Source of the DNA: M55B132 sp964508895 | GTDB lineage: Bacteria > Bacteroidota > Bacteroidia > Bacteroidales > B18-G4 | Direction of reading: 5' to 3' | NCBI GenBank assembly: GCA_964508895.1 | Contig: CAZDWF010000066.1 | Span: 1-20,170 of the forward strand | Length of the DNA: 20,170 nucleotides | Shown here: piece after piece, positions 1 to 7,500 of the stretch | Position numbering within the stretch: the stretch's first letter is position 1 | Layout: every line of letters starts with the position of its first letter | Notes under the pieces: model-generated | The model's input: the letters and a program-made list of their open reading frames with translations, nothing else | Told to the model about the DNA's origin: nothing | Databases searched by the model: none | Program-made: the position numbers and the translations under genes

Positions 1-375
1 TTTAGTTATTTTTTAATCGTTCCTCTAACTGTGCATTTTCTGGGAACATACCAGGTTAGTGAGTTTGTTACCAATCAGGTGTCGTTAAATTCATATATCA
101 GCACTGTTGTTTCTGTAACATTCTCAGTTGGTCTTGTTTTTGAGTTACCGGTTCTTGTTTATTTCCTAACCAGGGTTGGATTACTAAGTCCGGATTATTT
201 AAAAAGAAACAGGAAGTATATGATAGTTATTCTGCTTCTCCTGTCTGCAATTATAACACCTCCTGATATGTTTAGCCAGATACTGGTTGTAATTCCTTTG
301 ATGCTTCTTTATGAGTTGAGTATTGTTGTATCGAAGAAAGTATATGCTAAAAAGGAAAAAGAACTTGCAGGATGA
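1..375 (+). CDS. tatC: TatC, Sec-independent protein translocase membrane subunit (C-terminal part)
   Basis: The reading frame is open from the first base, so the gene starts upstream and only the last 124 codons are visible. TatC is the polytopic inner-membrane receptor for twin-arginine signal peptides. The visible part has a periplasmic loop, then a hydrophobic helix with the family-typical FELPVLVYFLTRVGLL, a basic cytoplasmic loop (SPDYLKRNRKYMIV), two further hydrophobic stretches with ITPPDMFSQ between them, and a Lys-rich cytoplasmic tail. The context fits: the molybdopterin reductase (6626-4380) and the Rieske protein (7493-7915) both carry twin-arginine N-termini. It converges on the rhodanese gene ending at 414. 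Family assignment is firm; the N-terminal half is not visible. Confidence 0.93.
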   Translation, partial: FSYFLIVPLTVHFLGTYQVSEFVTNQVSLNSYISTVVSVTFSVGLVFELPVLVYFLTRVGLLSPDYLKRNRKYMIVILLLLSAIITPPDMFSQILVVIPLMLLYELSIVVSKKVYAKKEKELAG

Positions 376-380
376 TAGGA

Positions 381-407
381 CGTGATGCGTCACGCGTTAC
401 GCGTTAC
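381..407. repeat. Short hairpin plus three heptamers between convergent genes
   Basis: CGTGA-TGCG-TCACG (381-394) can form a 5-bp hairpin. It runs into three tandem heptamers of the form GCGTYAC (387-407; one GCGTCAC, two GCGTTAC). It fills the 38-base gap between the convergent stops of tatC and the GGC-tail rhodanese. There is no T-run, so it is not a canonical terminator. It may be a minor bidirectional stop or simply a low-complexity heptamer repeat, like the one at 8013-8072. Confidence 0.55.
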
Positions 408-413
408 GATTAA

Positions 414-1034
414 CTAACATCCTCCCTCGGCGGCATTCGATTTCTTCTTTCTCTTCGGCAGTATTATTTCTGTTTCCTGTGCATCTACATTTGGAGCAGA
501 ATTATATTGAATAAGTTCAGGATAATCATATTTTGGTTCTTCAACAAGGTATTCAGGAATGTCTGGCATATCATAAAGGTCCAAAGGACCTGTAGTAAAA
601 TAATCATAACCACCAAGCATAACCTTAACATTTTCAATGCCAATTTGCTTTAATAACATCCATGGGCAATTGGCCTGGCTTTGATTATCTCCGTATAGTA
701 TTATGATAACAGTATCTTTATCAAGAGCTCTTATGAAATCAAGATTATCTTTTTCCAGCATTATATTATAGGGTATATTAACAGAAGATTTAATATGTCC
801 TTTAATATGATCATAAGGTGATCTGATATCAACTAACTGGTATCCGGGCATAGTATCTTCCACTATATAAACAACATCTTCAGGGAATATTTCATCCGCT
901 AATGAAAGTGCATTTTCCAGTGCTTGTTCTGGTGTAAGGGTGTATTTTATATTTGGTTTATAGATGGTTAATACTCCTATAACAATGACAATAGCAAATA
1001 TAATAACCCCAATATGTACTCTTTTTCCTTTCAT
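414..1034 (-). CDS. Membrane-anchored, Cys-less rhodanese-like protein with C-terminal AAEGGC tail (copy 1)
   Basis: 206 residues. One N-terminal transmembrane helix (about 8-24) follows a basic start (MKGKR), so the rest should face the periplasm. A single rhodanese fold spans about 62-145: the LVDIR-YDHIKGHIKSSVNIP segment and the GGYDYF end are typical. At the active-site loop, where an active enzyme has Cys in a CxxGxR turn, this protein has ILYGDNQS (112-119); the cysteine is absent and the loop looks shortened. The last 13 residues are KRKKKSNAAEGGC, so the final residue is Cys206; the only other Cys is 123. The next gene upstream (1667-1053, 18-base gap) has the same architecture and tail. 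Its place at the end of the reductase/YeeE cluster suggests a sulfur-handling role. Rhodanese fold is clear; function unknown. Confidence 0.88.
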   Translation of the reverse strand: MKGKRVHIGVIIFAIVIVIGVLTIYKPNIKYTLTPEQALENALSLADEIFPEDVVYIVEDTMPGYQLVDIRSPYDHIKGHIKSSVNIPYNIMLEKDNLDFIRALDKDTVIIILYGDNQSQANCPWMLLKQIGIENVKVMLGGYDYFTTGPLDLYDMPDIPEYLVEEPKYDYPELIQYNSAPNVDAQETEIILPKRKKKSNAAEGGC

Positions 1035-1052
1035 AAGTTTCTGTAATTATAA

Positions 1053-1667
1053 TTAACAGCCTCCTTCAGCTGCACTCGATTTTTTCTTTCTTGATACAAT
1101 AATCACTTCAGAAGGTTCATCTGAGGAAATTTCGCCTGATCCACCACCAAAATACTGACAGGCAGCTTTTCTGAAATCATATAGTTCAAAGGCTTCCTGA
1201 GGATCACTTTCCTTTGGTGCTGGTGGCTGCATTATGGTTTCTGCCCAGTAATTCAGCCCTCCCTTCATAACCCTGATGTTTTTATAATTAAGTCGTTTAA
1301 GCAATATCCAGGCTTGGTCAGCAAATATATCTCCATTAGAATATATTACAATATCGTAATCTTCTGCTTCGAAGTAATCAAACCATTCAGGGTCAAGAAT
1401 ATTTTCAAGTGGGATATTCAATGCTCCGGGTAATGAATAATATTCATATTGACCCACATCTCTAACATCAATTAGTAAAAGTGATGGGTCTTGCTTTATG
1501 ATCTTATCGGCAATCATATCTGTTGACCAGAACCTTGAATCATCATTAATATCTAATAATATATTCTGTGGAGACAATTCTTCAACATAATCAGGATCAG
1601 GTAGCAGGAGAAGTCCTCCTCCTAATGCCAGTGCAATAATTATAGCAACAATATATGGTTTTTTCAT
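1053..1667 (-). CDS. Membrane-anchored, Cys-less rhodanese-like protein with C-terminal AAEGGC tail (copy 2)
   Basis: 204 residues, paralogous to the gene at 1034-414. The N-terminal helix (about 5-22) follows MKKP; the remainder is predicted periplasmic. Rhodanese core about 62-142 (LLLIDVRDVGQYEYYSLPGA, then VMKGGLNYW). The catalytic position is Ser110 in VIYSNGD, so the standard persulfide-forming Cys is missing here too. The protein ends SRKKKSSAAEGGC with terminal Cys204; the only other Cys is 170, beside a Gly-rich patch. The tail matches copy 1 almost residue for residue although its codons differ at five synonymous positions, which argues that the tail is under selection. A 94-base gap separates it from the YeeE gene upstream, so this pair may have its own promoter. 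Confidence 0.88.
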   Translation of the reverse strand: MKKPYIVAIIIALALGGGLLLLPDPDYVEELSPQNILLDINDDSRFWSTDMIADKIIKQDPSLLLIDVRDVGQYEYYSLPGALNIPLENILDPEWFDYFEAEDYDIVIYSNGDIFADQAWILLKRLNYKNIRVMKGGLNYWAETIMQPPAPKESDPQEAFELYDFRKAACQYFGGGSGEISSDEPSEVIIVSRKKKSSAAEGGC

Positions 1668-1761
1668 GTGTTAAAATTTACTTTACAGTTCACTTTGAAA
1701 ATCCATTTTTATCTTAATTAGTGTGTGTACTATATTCGAATGGATATTTCATTTAATAGTT

Positions 1762-2352
1762 TTAATATTCTACTTTTTTGGAACGTTTCTCAATTAACTC
1801 CACAACAATAAAAATTATGATAGATACTATCATAAGTAAAAATACAAACAGACTAGCTGATATATTCAGAACTTCATATACTTTAACTGCTCCCAATGAA
1901 TTTGAATTGTAAAGGTTTGATATCAAAGGATAAACTTCAGAAAATATAAAGATTCCAACAAACATCCCGACTGAATAGAGTAAAGCATCTATTTTCCCAA
2001 TTCCCACACCGCAAAAACTAGTTCCAGGACAATATCCTCCCATGACAAATCCCAGGCCCATAATGACTCCTCCAATTAATGCTGAGTTAACGAAAGTTGG
2101 GTTTATAAATATCATACCAAGGTTTATCCATCCTATATAGTTAAAATATAGCAATCCTGCCATAGTTGTAATGGTTGCAGTAAAGAATACTTTAACAACA
2201 GTAAAATCGTATAAATAGAATGTACCCATTAGTTTTCGTGAAGAAGAAAAACCCGAGGCTTCAAGTATAAATCCAAAAGCAATTCCAATTAACAATGCGA
2301 TTACTAAATCCCATTGTGTTCCTATAATACCTTGTGGAATAAGTGGTCCCAT
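1762..2352 (-). CDS. YeeE/YedE-family sulfur transporter, C-terminal-half-like subunit
   Basis: 196 residues with about five hydrophobic helices. It has the family segments GFILEASGFSSSRKLMGTF (27-45) and MGGYCPGTSFCG (104-115), with Cys108 and Cys114. YeeE/YedE proteins (DUF395) such as TsuA import thiosulfate through a path lined by conserved cysteines; full-length members are about 330-400 residues. This one is about half that, and its neighbour 10 bases upstream (2878-2363) carries the complementary half motifs, so the two probably work as a heterodimeric transporter. It is the last gene of the closely spaced reductase operon. Substrate (thiosulfate, sulfide or polysulfide) cannot be read from sequence. 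Confidence 0.9.
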   Translation of the reverse strand: MGPLIPQGIIGTQWDLVIALLIGIAFGFILEASGFSSSRKLMGTFYLYDFTVVKVFFTATITTMAGLLYFNYIGWINLGMIFINPTFVNSALIGGVIMGLGFVMGGYCPGTSFCGVGIGKIDALLYSVGMFVGIFIFSEVYPLISNLYNSNSLGAVKVYEVLNISASLFVFLLMIVSIIIFIVVELIEKRSKKVEY

Positions 2353-2362
2353 AACTAATTAA

Positions 2363-2878
2363 TTAAATCCAAAATTTTCTAAAGAAATAAGCAAAAACAT
2401 ATCCTGATCCGAAAATCGCCAGCATTGTAATAAATCCTGCCAGAGAAAGGTTTGCCATGCCACTTAAGGCAGCTCCTGATGTGCATCCTCTGCCCAGCTG
2501 TGAACCAAATCCAAACAGAAGTCCTCCGGATACAGCCATGATAAGCCGGGTTTTAGAGGTGATTTTTGGAGAGTGTTCAACTTTAAATTTCAATCTTCCT
2601 GCCAGTGATCCTGATAAAAATGCACCTGCAAGAACTCCTATAATTTCAAATACCAGCCACGTACTCATTGAATGATGGTCGTCACTAATAAATTTGCTGT
2701 AGTATGCCGATTCTTCAGCATGAGTTGATGAAACAGTGTTTACAGCAGTTACAACAGTGCTTTTAATAGCACCACTTGCCCCAAGTCCTCTTCCTGTTAT
2801 ATAAAATGTCAGTAGTAAGAGAATACCCAGAAGAAAACCTCCCAGATAGGGCCTCATATATTTTTTACTTCTATCCAT
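2363..2878 (-). CDS. YeeE/YedE-family sulfur transporter, N-terminal-half-like subunit
   Basis: 171 residues. Hydrophobic segments lie near 12-28, 74-95, 113-128 and 145-168. The family signatures are GRGLGASGA (29-37) and, near the end, FGSQLGRGCTSGAALSG (124-140) with Cys132 in the conserved GRGCTSG turn. The segment between helices one and two (about 50-70) is polar and His-rich (DDHHS). It lies 12 bases after the NrfD/PsrC gene and 10 bases before the second YeeE/YedE gene, so co-translation is likely. Together the two reconstitute the two-repeat architecture of a full YeeE/YedE protein. Linkage to a Psr/Phs reductase suggests it moves the reductase substrate or product across the inner membrane (inference). 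Confidence 0.88.
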   Translation of the reverse strand: MDRSKKYMRPYLGGFLLGILLLLTFYITGRGLGASGAIKSTVVTAVNTVSSTHAEESAYYSKFISDDHHSMSTWLVFEIIGVLAGAFLSGSLAGRLKFKVEHSPKITSKTRLIMAVSGGLLFGFGSQLGRGCTSGAALSGMANLSLAGFITMLAIFGSGYVFAYFFRKFWI

Positions 2879-2890
2879 TGTTTATGATTC

Positions 2891-3832
2891 TTAATATAAA
2901 TATCTTGTAATTTGTCCTGCTTCAACCATAATAAACCTGAAAACAAATCCACCGAAGATAATCAGGAAAGCTGGTACGGCGACAGGCACTTTATATCCAG
3001 ACAGTTCGAGTATCTCCAGGGTGGCAGGGAAAACCAAGCCCAGTATGATCACAAAAACCCAGAATGACACAGTAAATTCGCCACCAAGAAACAAATTAGC
3101 AGCTTCAATATTCACCTGTGACCCTGCAAGGAATCCCATAATAAGGTGTATGATCAGAAATAGTTCAATCCCTATTAAGATCAAATCAATCTGACTCATT
3201 ACCTTCCTTTCATGATGTGATTTTGACATCCACATTATGGTTGCTGCACCTGTTGACAATCCGGAAATCAGGAATAGTGGTCCCAGAATGGATGTATTCC
3301 ATAATGGTCGCGCATTAAAAGCTGATAACAATATCCCTGTGTAAATACCGAGAATAATTGATAAAATAATTATTACCCAGGAAAATCCTTTTCTGTTGTT
3401 CCCATACCATTGTATAATCTGGTCAACTATCTTGTATCTCCATTTCCATGAAGGTAGAAGTTCTTTAATATAGCTTGCTGACCAAAGAAATGATAATGGG
3501 GTGATAAGCATCAGCACCCAGGCTCCCCATGACATAGGGGATTCAAATCTTACAGTAGTGTATAATTGCCAGAAGAAAAGCTTATGTTTAAGATCATAAA
3601 ACAAAGCCAGAAGGCCAATTACCAGAATTCCAGGAACAAGGAAAGTTGCCCATTTTACGGCTGTTGGCATTTCCTTCTCTTTTCCACGAATGGTATAATA
3701 TGCTGCAAAAAACATTATTCCTGCTGCCAGACCTCCGAGGAAAAGATACAATGGTATTGGCCAGTGCCATACTGAAAGGTAGGGGTCAATATCTGGATTC
3801 ATTCTTCCACTTATAATGAGTTCTTCTCTCAT
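2891..3832 (-). CDS. NrfD/PsrC-type quinol-oxidising membrane subunit
   Basis: 313 residues, mostly hydrophobic with about eight or nine membrane helices. The start resembles PsrC/NrfD proteins: a short polar N-terminus, then HWPIPLYLFLGGLAAGIMFF (23-42). A PMSWGAWVLMLITPLSFLW segment follows in the third helix region, another family hallmark. NrfD/PsrC subunits carry no heme; they bind quinol in the membrane and pass electrons to the ferredoxin subunit. The ferredoxin gene is 17 bases upstream and the catalytic subunit precedes that, giving the A-B-C order of polysulfide/thiosulfate reductases. The length fits the family. It could also serve another CISM enzyme, so the substrate depends on the A subunit. 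Confidence 0.92.
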   Translation of the reverse strand: MREELIISGRMNPDIDPYLSVWHWPIPLYLFLGGLAAGIMFFAAYYTIRGKEKEMPTAVKWATFLVPGILVIGLLALFYDLKHKLFFWQLYTTVRFESPMSWGAWVLMLITPLSFLWSASYIKELLPSWKWRYKIVDQIIQWYGNNRKGFSWVIIILSIILGIYTGILLSAFNARPLWNTSILGPLFLISGLSTGAATIMWMSKSHHERKVMSQIDLILIGIELFLIIHLIMGFLAGSQVNIEAANLFLGGEFTVSFWVFVIILGLVFPATLEILELSGYKVPVAVPAFLIIFGGFVFRFIMVEAGQITRYLY

Positions 3833-3849
3833 GATTATTTCTTTGTAGT

Positions 3850-4383
3850 TTACAGTAAATAAAAAATCTGAGGTTTCGTTCCTGCTTCAGGTGCAAGAGC
3901 TTTAAACTTCCTGTTTTTCAGTGCTTTTGATACATCACTGTCAGGATTGTCAAGATCACCAAAATAAATACAACTTGTAGGACAAACAGATGCACAAGCG
4001 GTGCTTTCGCCCCTGGATACCAGGTGATCGCAAAATGTACATTTATCTACATATCCTTCTGGATGCGAGTACCTTGCATCATAAGGGCATGATTCTATAC
4101 AGGCGCCACAACCAATACATTTATAGGGTTCTACCTTAACAATGCCGCCTTCTATGATATGACTTGCTCCTGTTGGGCAACATCTTACACAGGGTGCATT
4201 TTCGCAGTGGTTACATCTTTCAGATCTTAGTTCCAGTTCAATATTTGGGTAAGAGCCATCAACAGTTTCACTGATCCAGTCGCGGCAAAATCCAAGAGGT
4301 ACATTATTCTCAGTCTGGCAGGCAACAACACAATCACTGCAGCCCACACATTTCCTGGTATCTATAGCCATTGCATATCTCAT
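3850..4383 (-). CDS. PsrB-like four-cluster [4Fe-4S] ferredoxin subunit
   Basis: 177 residues. Four cysteine groups are visible: C12-x2-C-x2-C-x3-C, then RCNHCENAPCVRCCP, then CIGCGACIESCP, and finally CTFC with CASVCPTSC. This is the DMSO-reductase B-subunit arrangement of four cubane clusters. It carries electrons between the NrfD/PsrC subunit and the molybdopterin subunit. There is no signal peptide, as is usual for these subunits, which are co-exported with the Tat-bearing A subunit. Its start codon overlaps the stop of the A-subunit gene in an ATGA junction (4380-4383), implying translational coupling. Cys33 lies outside the cluster groups. Confidence 0.95.
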   Translation of the reverse strand: MRYAMAIDTRKCVGCSDCVVACQTENNVPLGFCRDWISETVDGSYPNIELELRSERCNHCENAPCVRCCPTGASHIIEGGIVKVEPYKCIGCGACIESCPYDARYSHPEGYVDKCTFCDHLVSRGESTACASVCPTSCIYFGDLDNPDSDVSKALKNRKFKALAPEAGTKPQIFYLL

Positions 4384-6626
4384 GATTTAACCTCCTTTCC
4401 TGGGTCTTCTTTGTGGAAGGTTACAAAATTGCCTCTCATCCCCGTTCCTCCCATCAGCGGATCAATTTTGATATTTGTTATCAATCTGGAATCATTAACA
4501 CCTTTTCCATAAGCACGGCTCAACTTCTTGTCGGAATGGCCAAAGCCATGAACCATGTATATAGAATCCCATCTGATCCTTTCAGTGATCCTAACTTTTA
4601 TAGGAAATTCTGAAAAAGCTCCATCCTGGTTCTCAAGCCAAACCTTATCTCCATTATTGAGATCCCATAGCTTAGCAACCTTAGGATTAACCCAGCAATA
4701 ATTCTCCTTCTGAATTTCAGAAAGGTTAGGATTGTTTGCTGTACGGCTGAAAGTATGTGGAGGAGTTCTGCCATAAATCAGTCTGTAATATCCCTGCATA
4801 GGTTCAGGATGCTTGGTATATGAGGGCATAGCGTCAAAGCCTTCAGCTGCAAAATCTGTAGCATAAAGTTCAATCTTTCCTGTATTTGTATTGAAAGTAA
4901 AATCTTCACCTTTGTCTAAATACAGTGGCCCGGTTTTTCTGTCAAATTTCTTAACCCCGATCTTTTGCATTTCTTCCAGGGATGTTCCCATTTGCTGTAA
5001 TTGCCAATCCAGTACTTCGGAGAAATCTTCATAATCGAAGTAATCATGAAGGCCTAATCTTTCACCTAGTTCTTTCGCCATCCACCACGCAGGTTTAGTT
5101 TCATAAAGTGGTTTTGTTGCAGGCATTCTTAAAGCAATCCAAGGTTCACGGGAAGGTGCATTCCTGATGTTATCATATCTTTCAAGGTAAGTGCATTCAG
5201 GAAGTATAACATCGGCATATCCTGTAATCTCCATGGGCATAGTATCGACTACTGCAATAAACTCCAGTGAATCAAATGCTTCATTTAAAGCAGGTATGCC
5301 AGGCATTGTGAGTGGCAGGTTGGTTCCGGCAACCATCCATGCACGGACCTGATACTCACTTTCAGGATTTGGAAGTGATGCCTCAACCATAGCATTGGAT
5401 ATAGATAAAGCAGCAAATTTATACTTGCCATTTAAAGCATCTTTCCATGTCCATTTAGGCTTTGGGTATTTTGGATGAGGATATTTAGGAATTCCAGGAG
5501 CTTCTTTGAAGAAGAATCCGCCACGACGTCCCCATGACCCAAGTAAAGCGTTAAGAATTGCTATAGCTCTTGATCTTTGAGTGTCATCTCCATACCATAC
5601 AACATGTCTTCCCGGATGAACAATAACAGAAGGTGAAGCTTTTGCCATTTCCCAAGCTGTTTTTCTAATGACATCAGGCTTTATTGTAGTAATTCCATAT
5701 GCCCATTCAGGGGTCATATTTTTCACATGTTCTTTTAGCTGATCGAAACCAAATGCATATTGTTCAACATAATCCTTATCGTAAAGTTTTTCATAGATCA
5801 GCACATGAATCCATGCCATTAGCAAGGCAAGGTCAGTTGAAGGTTTAATAGGCAACCAAAACTTTGATTTACTGGCTGCAGTTGAAAAGCGAGGGTCTAC
5901 AGTAATTATAGTTGCTTTATTATCAATAGCAGCTGACATCTCTTGCACCTGCCCGTTATGCATATTCTCACCAATATGAGAACCAATCAATACAAGGCAT
6001 TTAGTATTTCTTATATCAGTGGGTTCAGGTGATCCAACAGCAGAACCAAATGTTGCCGTAAATCCAACTTCTCTTGGGCCACGACATTGTGCGTATGAAG
6101 GTGCAGTTATGTTATTGCTGCCATATGCTTTTAATAGGTGCCCTAAATGTTTGCCAGCAGAACCATGATTGAATAAGGCAAAACTTTCCGGACCATATTT
6201 TGCTTTTATTTCTTTCATTTTTTCTGCAATGAGGTTTAATGCCTCATCCCAGCTAGCTTCTCGGAATATCTGCTTTCCATTCTTTGTGACCCTGATAAGA
6301 GGTGTTTTTAGCCTGTCGTTATCATAATACATTCCAATACCACCTGTTCCCCTGGGGCAAAGTCTGCCATTGCATAAAGGATCCTCTTCATTACCAATTA
6401 TTTTCTGGATCTTACCATCCTCATCAGTGTATGTCCATCCGGCACATTTCCAAAAACAAACCTCGCAGTAAGTAGGATACCTTTTTACTGATTTAAGAGA
6501 TGCTTTTTCGGAAATGCTGCTACCAAAAAGTTTTGAATTGCTAACGAAGGAGAGTAATCCCGTAGAGGCTGCTATACCAGCTGTTCCAAGAGCAGAAATC
6601 TTAATAAAATCTCGTCGTGTACTCAT
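4380..6626 (-). CDS. Tat-exported molybdopterin oxidoreductase, polysulfide/thiosulfate reductase type catalytic subunit
   Basis: 748 residues. A twin-arginine signal opens the protein (STRRDFIKISALG at 2-14, then a hydrophobic stretch to about 27). A [4Fe-4S] motif follows: C54-x2-C57-x3-C61 with C90 in the LCPRG turn. The likely molybdenum ligand is Cys181 (YAQCRGPREVGF), as in Psr/Phs enzymes; there is no in-frame UGA. Later family blocks include the LIGSHIGEN dinucleotide-binding strand (about 214), VWYGDDTQRSRAIAILN and the C-terminal NPKVAKLWDLNNGDKVWLEN pterin-binding domain. It is the first gene of the A-B-C-YeeE-YeeE cluster. mobA and mobB nearby supply the guanylated cofactor. Thiosulfate, polysulfide or sulfur reductase is most likely from context; tetrathionate or arsenate reductase is not excluded, and operation in reverse is possible. 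Confidence 0.92.
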   Translation of the reverse strand: MSTRRDFIKISALGTAGIAASTGLLSFVSNSKLFGSSISEKASLKSVKRYPTYCEVCFWKCAGWTYTDEDGKIQKIIGNEEDPLCNGRLCPRGTGGIGMYYDNDRLKTPLIRVTKNGKQIFREASWDEALNLIAEKMKEIKAKYGPESFALFNHGSAGKHLGHLLKAYGSNNITAPSYAQCRGPREVGFTATFGSAVGSPEPTDIRNTKCLVLIGSHIGENMHNGQVQEMSAAIDNKATIITVDPRFSTAASKSKFWLPIKPSTDLALLMAWIHVLIYEKLYDKDYVEQYAFGFDQLKEHVKNMTPEWAYGITTIKPDVIRKTAWEMAKASPSVIVHPGRHVVWYGDDTQRSRAIAILNALLGSWGRRGGFFFKEAPGIPKYPHPKYPKPKWTWKDALNGKYKFAALSISNAMVEASLPNPESEYQVRAWMVAGTNLPLTMPGIPALNEAFDSLEFIAVVDTMPMEITGYADVILPECTYLERYDNIRNAPSREPWIALRMPATKPLYETKPAWWMAKELGERLGLHDYFDYEDFSEVLDWQLQQMGTSLEEMQKIGVKKFDRKTGPLYLDKGEDFTFNTNTGKIELYATDFAAEGFDAMPSYTKHPEPMQGYYRLIYGRTPPHTFSRTANNPNLSEIQKENYCWVNPKVAKLWDLNNGDKVWLENQDGAFSEFPIKVRITERIRWDSIYMVHGFGHSDKKLSRAYGKGVNDSRLITNIKIDPLMGGTGMRGNFVTFHKEDPGKEVKS

Positions 6627-6662
6627 AAGGATTTATGTAAATATCTATGTGTTTTCTTACTG

Positions 6663-6670
6663 CAAATTTA
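6663..6670 (-). promoter_or_regulatory. Candidate -7 box for the reductase operon
   Basis: The minus strand reads TAAATTTG, matching the Bacteroidota -7 consensus TAnnTTTG, about 37 bases before the start codon at 6626. That leaves a leader of roughly 30 bases. No clear -33 TTTG sits 19-21 bases upstream, which would fit an activator-dependent promoter. Not proven. Confidence 0.4.
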
Positions 6671-6724
6671 TCTGTCTCATTAATAGGATTTTTTTTCTTG
6701 TATTGCGGTTAATCAGATAAAACT

Positions 6725-6759
6725 ATGTATTAGATCAAGTTTTATTTGATTAAATGCAT
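6725..6759. promoter_or_regulatory. Divergent pair of TTGAT half-sites between the reductase operon and the FNR-type regulator
   Basis: In the 181-base divergent intergenic region, ATCAA (6734-6738) and TTGAT (6746-6750) form an everted repeat with a 7-base spacer. Read outward, each is the good half of an FNR-like site: TTGAT-N4-TACAT toward the reductase genes and TTGAT-N4-TGCAT toward the regulator. The second half of each is degenerate. The FNR-type protein encoded next door has the FNR recognition residues, so autoregulation and control of the reductase are plausible but weakly supported. Confidence 0.35.
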
Positions 6760-6767
6760 TATTTTTG
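6760..6767 (+). promoter_or_regulatory. Candidate -7 box for the FNR-type regulator gene
   Basis: TATTTTTG matches TAnnTTTG and lies 41 bases before the ATG at 6808. A start site near 6774 would give a leader of about 34 bases. It lies immediately after the rightward TTGAT half-site. No clear -33 element. Confidence 0.35.
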
Positions 6768-6807
6768 AAAATTGTTTGAAAGGAACTAAAGATAATCATT
6801 TTACGCA

Positions 6808-7500
6808 ATGGCAAAACGAGTTAAGACAATAAATTGTATTCAGTGTGAAAATAAAAGAGCATGTTTTAATCATCTGGATATACAACAACTTGAAGAGGCA
6901 AATAATAGCAGGCTTGAAGTTTCATATAAAGAAGGAGAAACAATTTGTAAGCAGGGTTCATTTGCATCTCATATCTTATATCTCAGAGGCGGACTGGTAA
7001 GGGTTTTCATGGAAGGCAAAGAAAAAAACATGATATTGTCATTGGTTCCTGGAGGGAATTTTATTGGATTAACCTCATTACTTGGGGATAATATTTTTCA
7101 TTACTCGGCTTCAGCTTATGATACTTGTGAAGTTTGTCTTCTTGATATAAAATTATTTAATCATTTTATATATGATAATGCCGAGTTTGCTGCCAGTGTA
7201 ATTGAAAATATAAACCTGAATACTATACGCTCCTTTGAACGTATTTTCTCGATTTCTCAAAAAAATATTCCAGGAAGGTTTGCAGATTTGATCTTATACC
7301 TTTCTGAAGAAATCTATCAAAGCACGATTTTTACTATCCCATTTACACGAAAAGAATTTGCAGAACTTGCATCTATGTCAATAGAGAGTTTAAGCAGAGT
7401 TTTAAAGGATTTTAATTCTGACGGTATGGTTGAGATCGCAGGAAAGAAAATACAAATTAATAATTTTAGTAAGCTCAAGAAAGTCAGTATAAATGGGTAA
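6808..7500 (+). CDS. FNR-type CRP-family regulator with a complete [4Fe-4S] ligand set
   Basis: 230 residues. The N-terminus carries C10-x2-C13-x5-C19, the exact spacing of the three N-terminal cluster ligands of E. coli FNR, and Cys110 (CEVCLLDI) sits where FNR has its fourth ligand. This predicts an oxygen- or NO-labile [4Fe-4S] sensor. A cyclic-nucleotide-like beta-roll (about 36-118) is followed by a dimerisation helix (about 125-150) and a winged helix. The recognition helix MSIESLSRVLKDF has Glu193, Ser196 and Arg197, matching FNR's ExxSR readers of TTGAT. It is divergent from the reductase operon and its stop overlaps the Rieske start by 8 bases, tying redox sensing to both systems. 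A paralogue of equal length without these cysteines lies at 16296-16988. Confidence 0.92.
   Translation: MAKRVKTINCIQCENKRACFNHLDIQQLEEANNSRLEVSYKEGETICKQGSFASHILYLRGGLVRVFMEGKEKNMILSLVPGGNFIGLTSLLGDNIFHYSASAYDTCEVCLLDIKLFNHFIYDNAEFAASVIENINLNTIRSFERIFSISQKNIPGRFADLILYLSEEIYQSTIFTIPFTRKEFAELASMSIESLSRVLKDFNSDGMVEIAGKKIQINNFSKLKKVSING

Noticed and set aside
1053..1667. C-terminal KKK plus AAEGGC as a sortase or GlyGly-CTERM sorting signal
   Set aside because: Such signals need a hydrophobic helix between motif and basic end; here the tail is basic then small residues, with no helix, and the membrane anchor is N-terminal.
4380..6626. Selenocysteine at the molybdenum site of the reductase
   Set aside because: The likely ligand is an ordinary Cys codon (residue 181) and there is no in-frame UGA.
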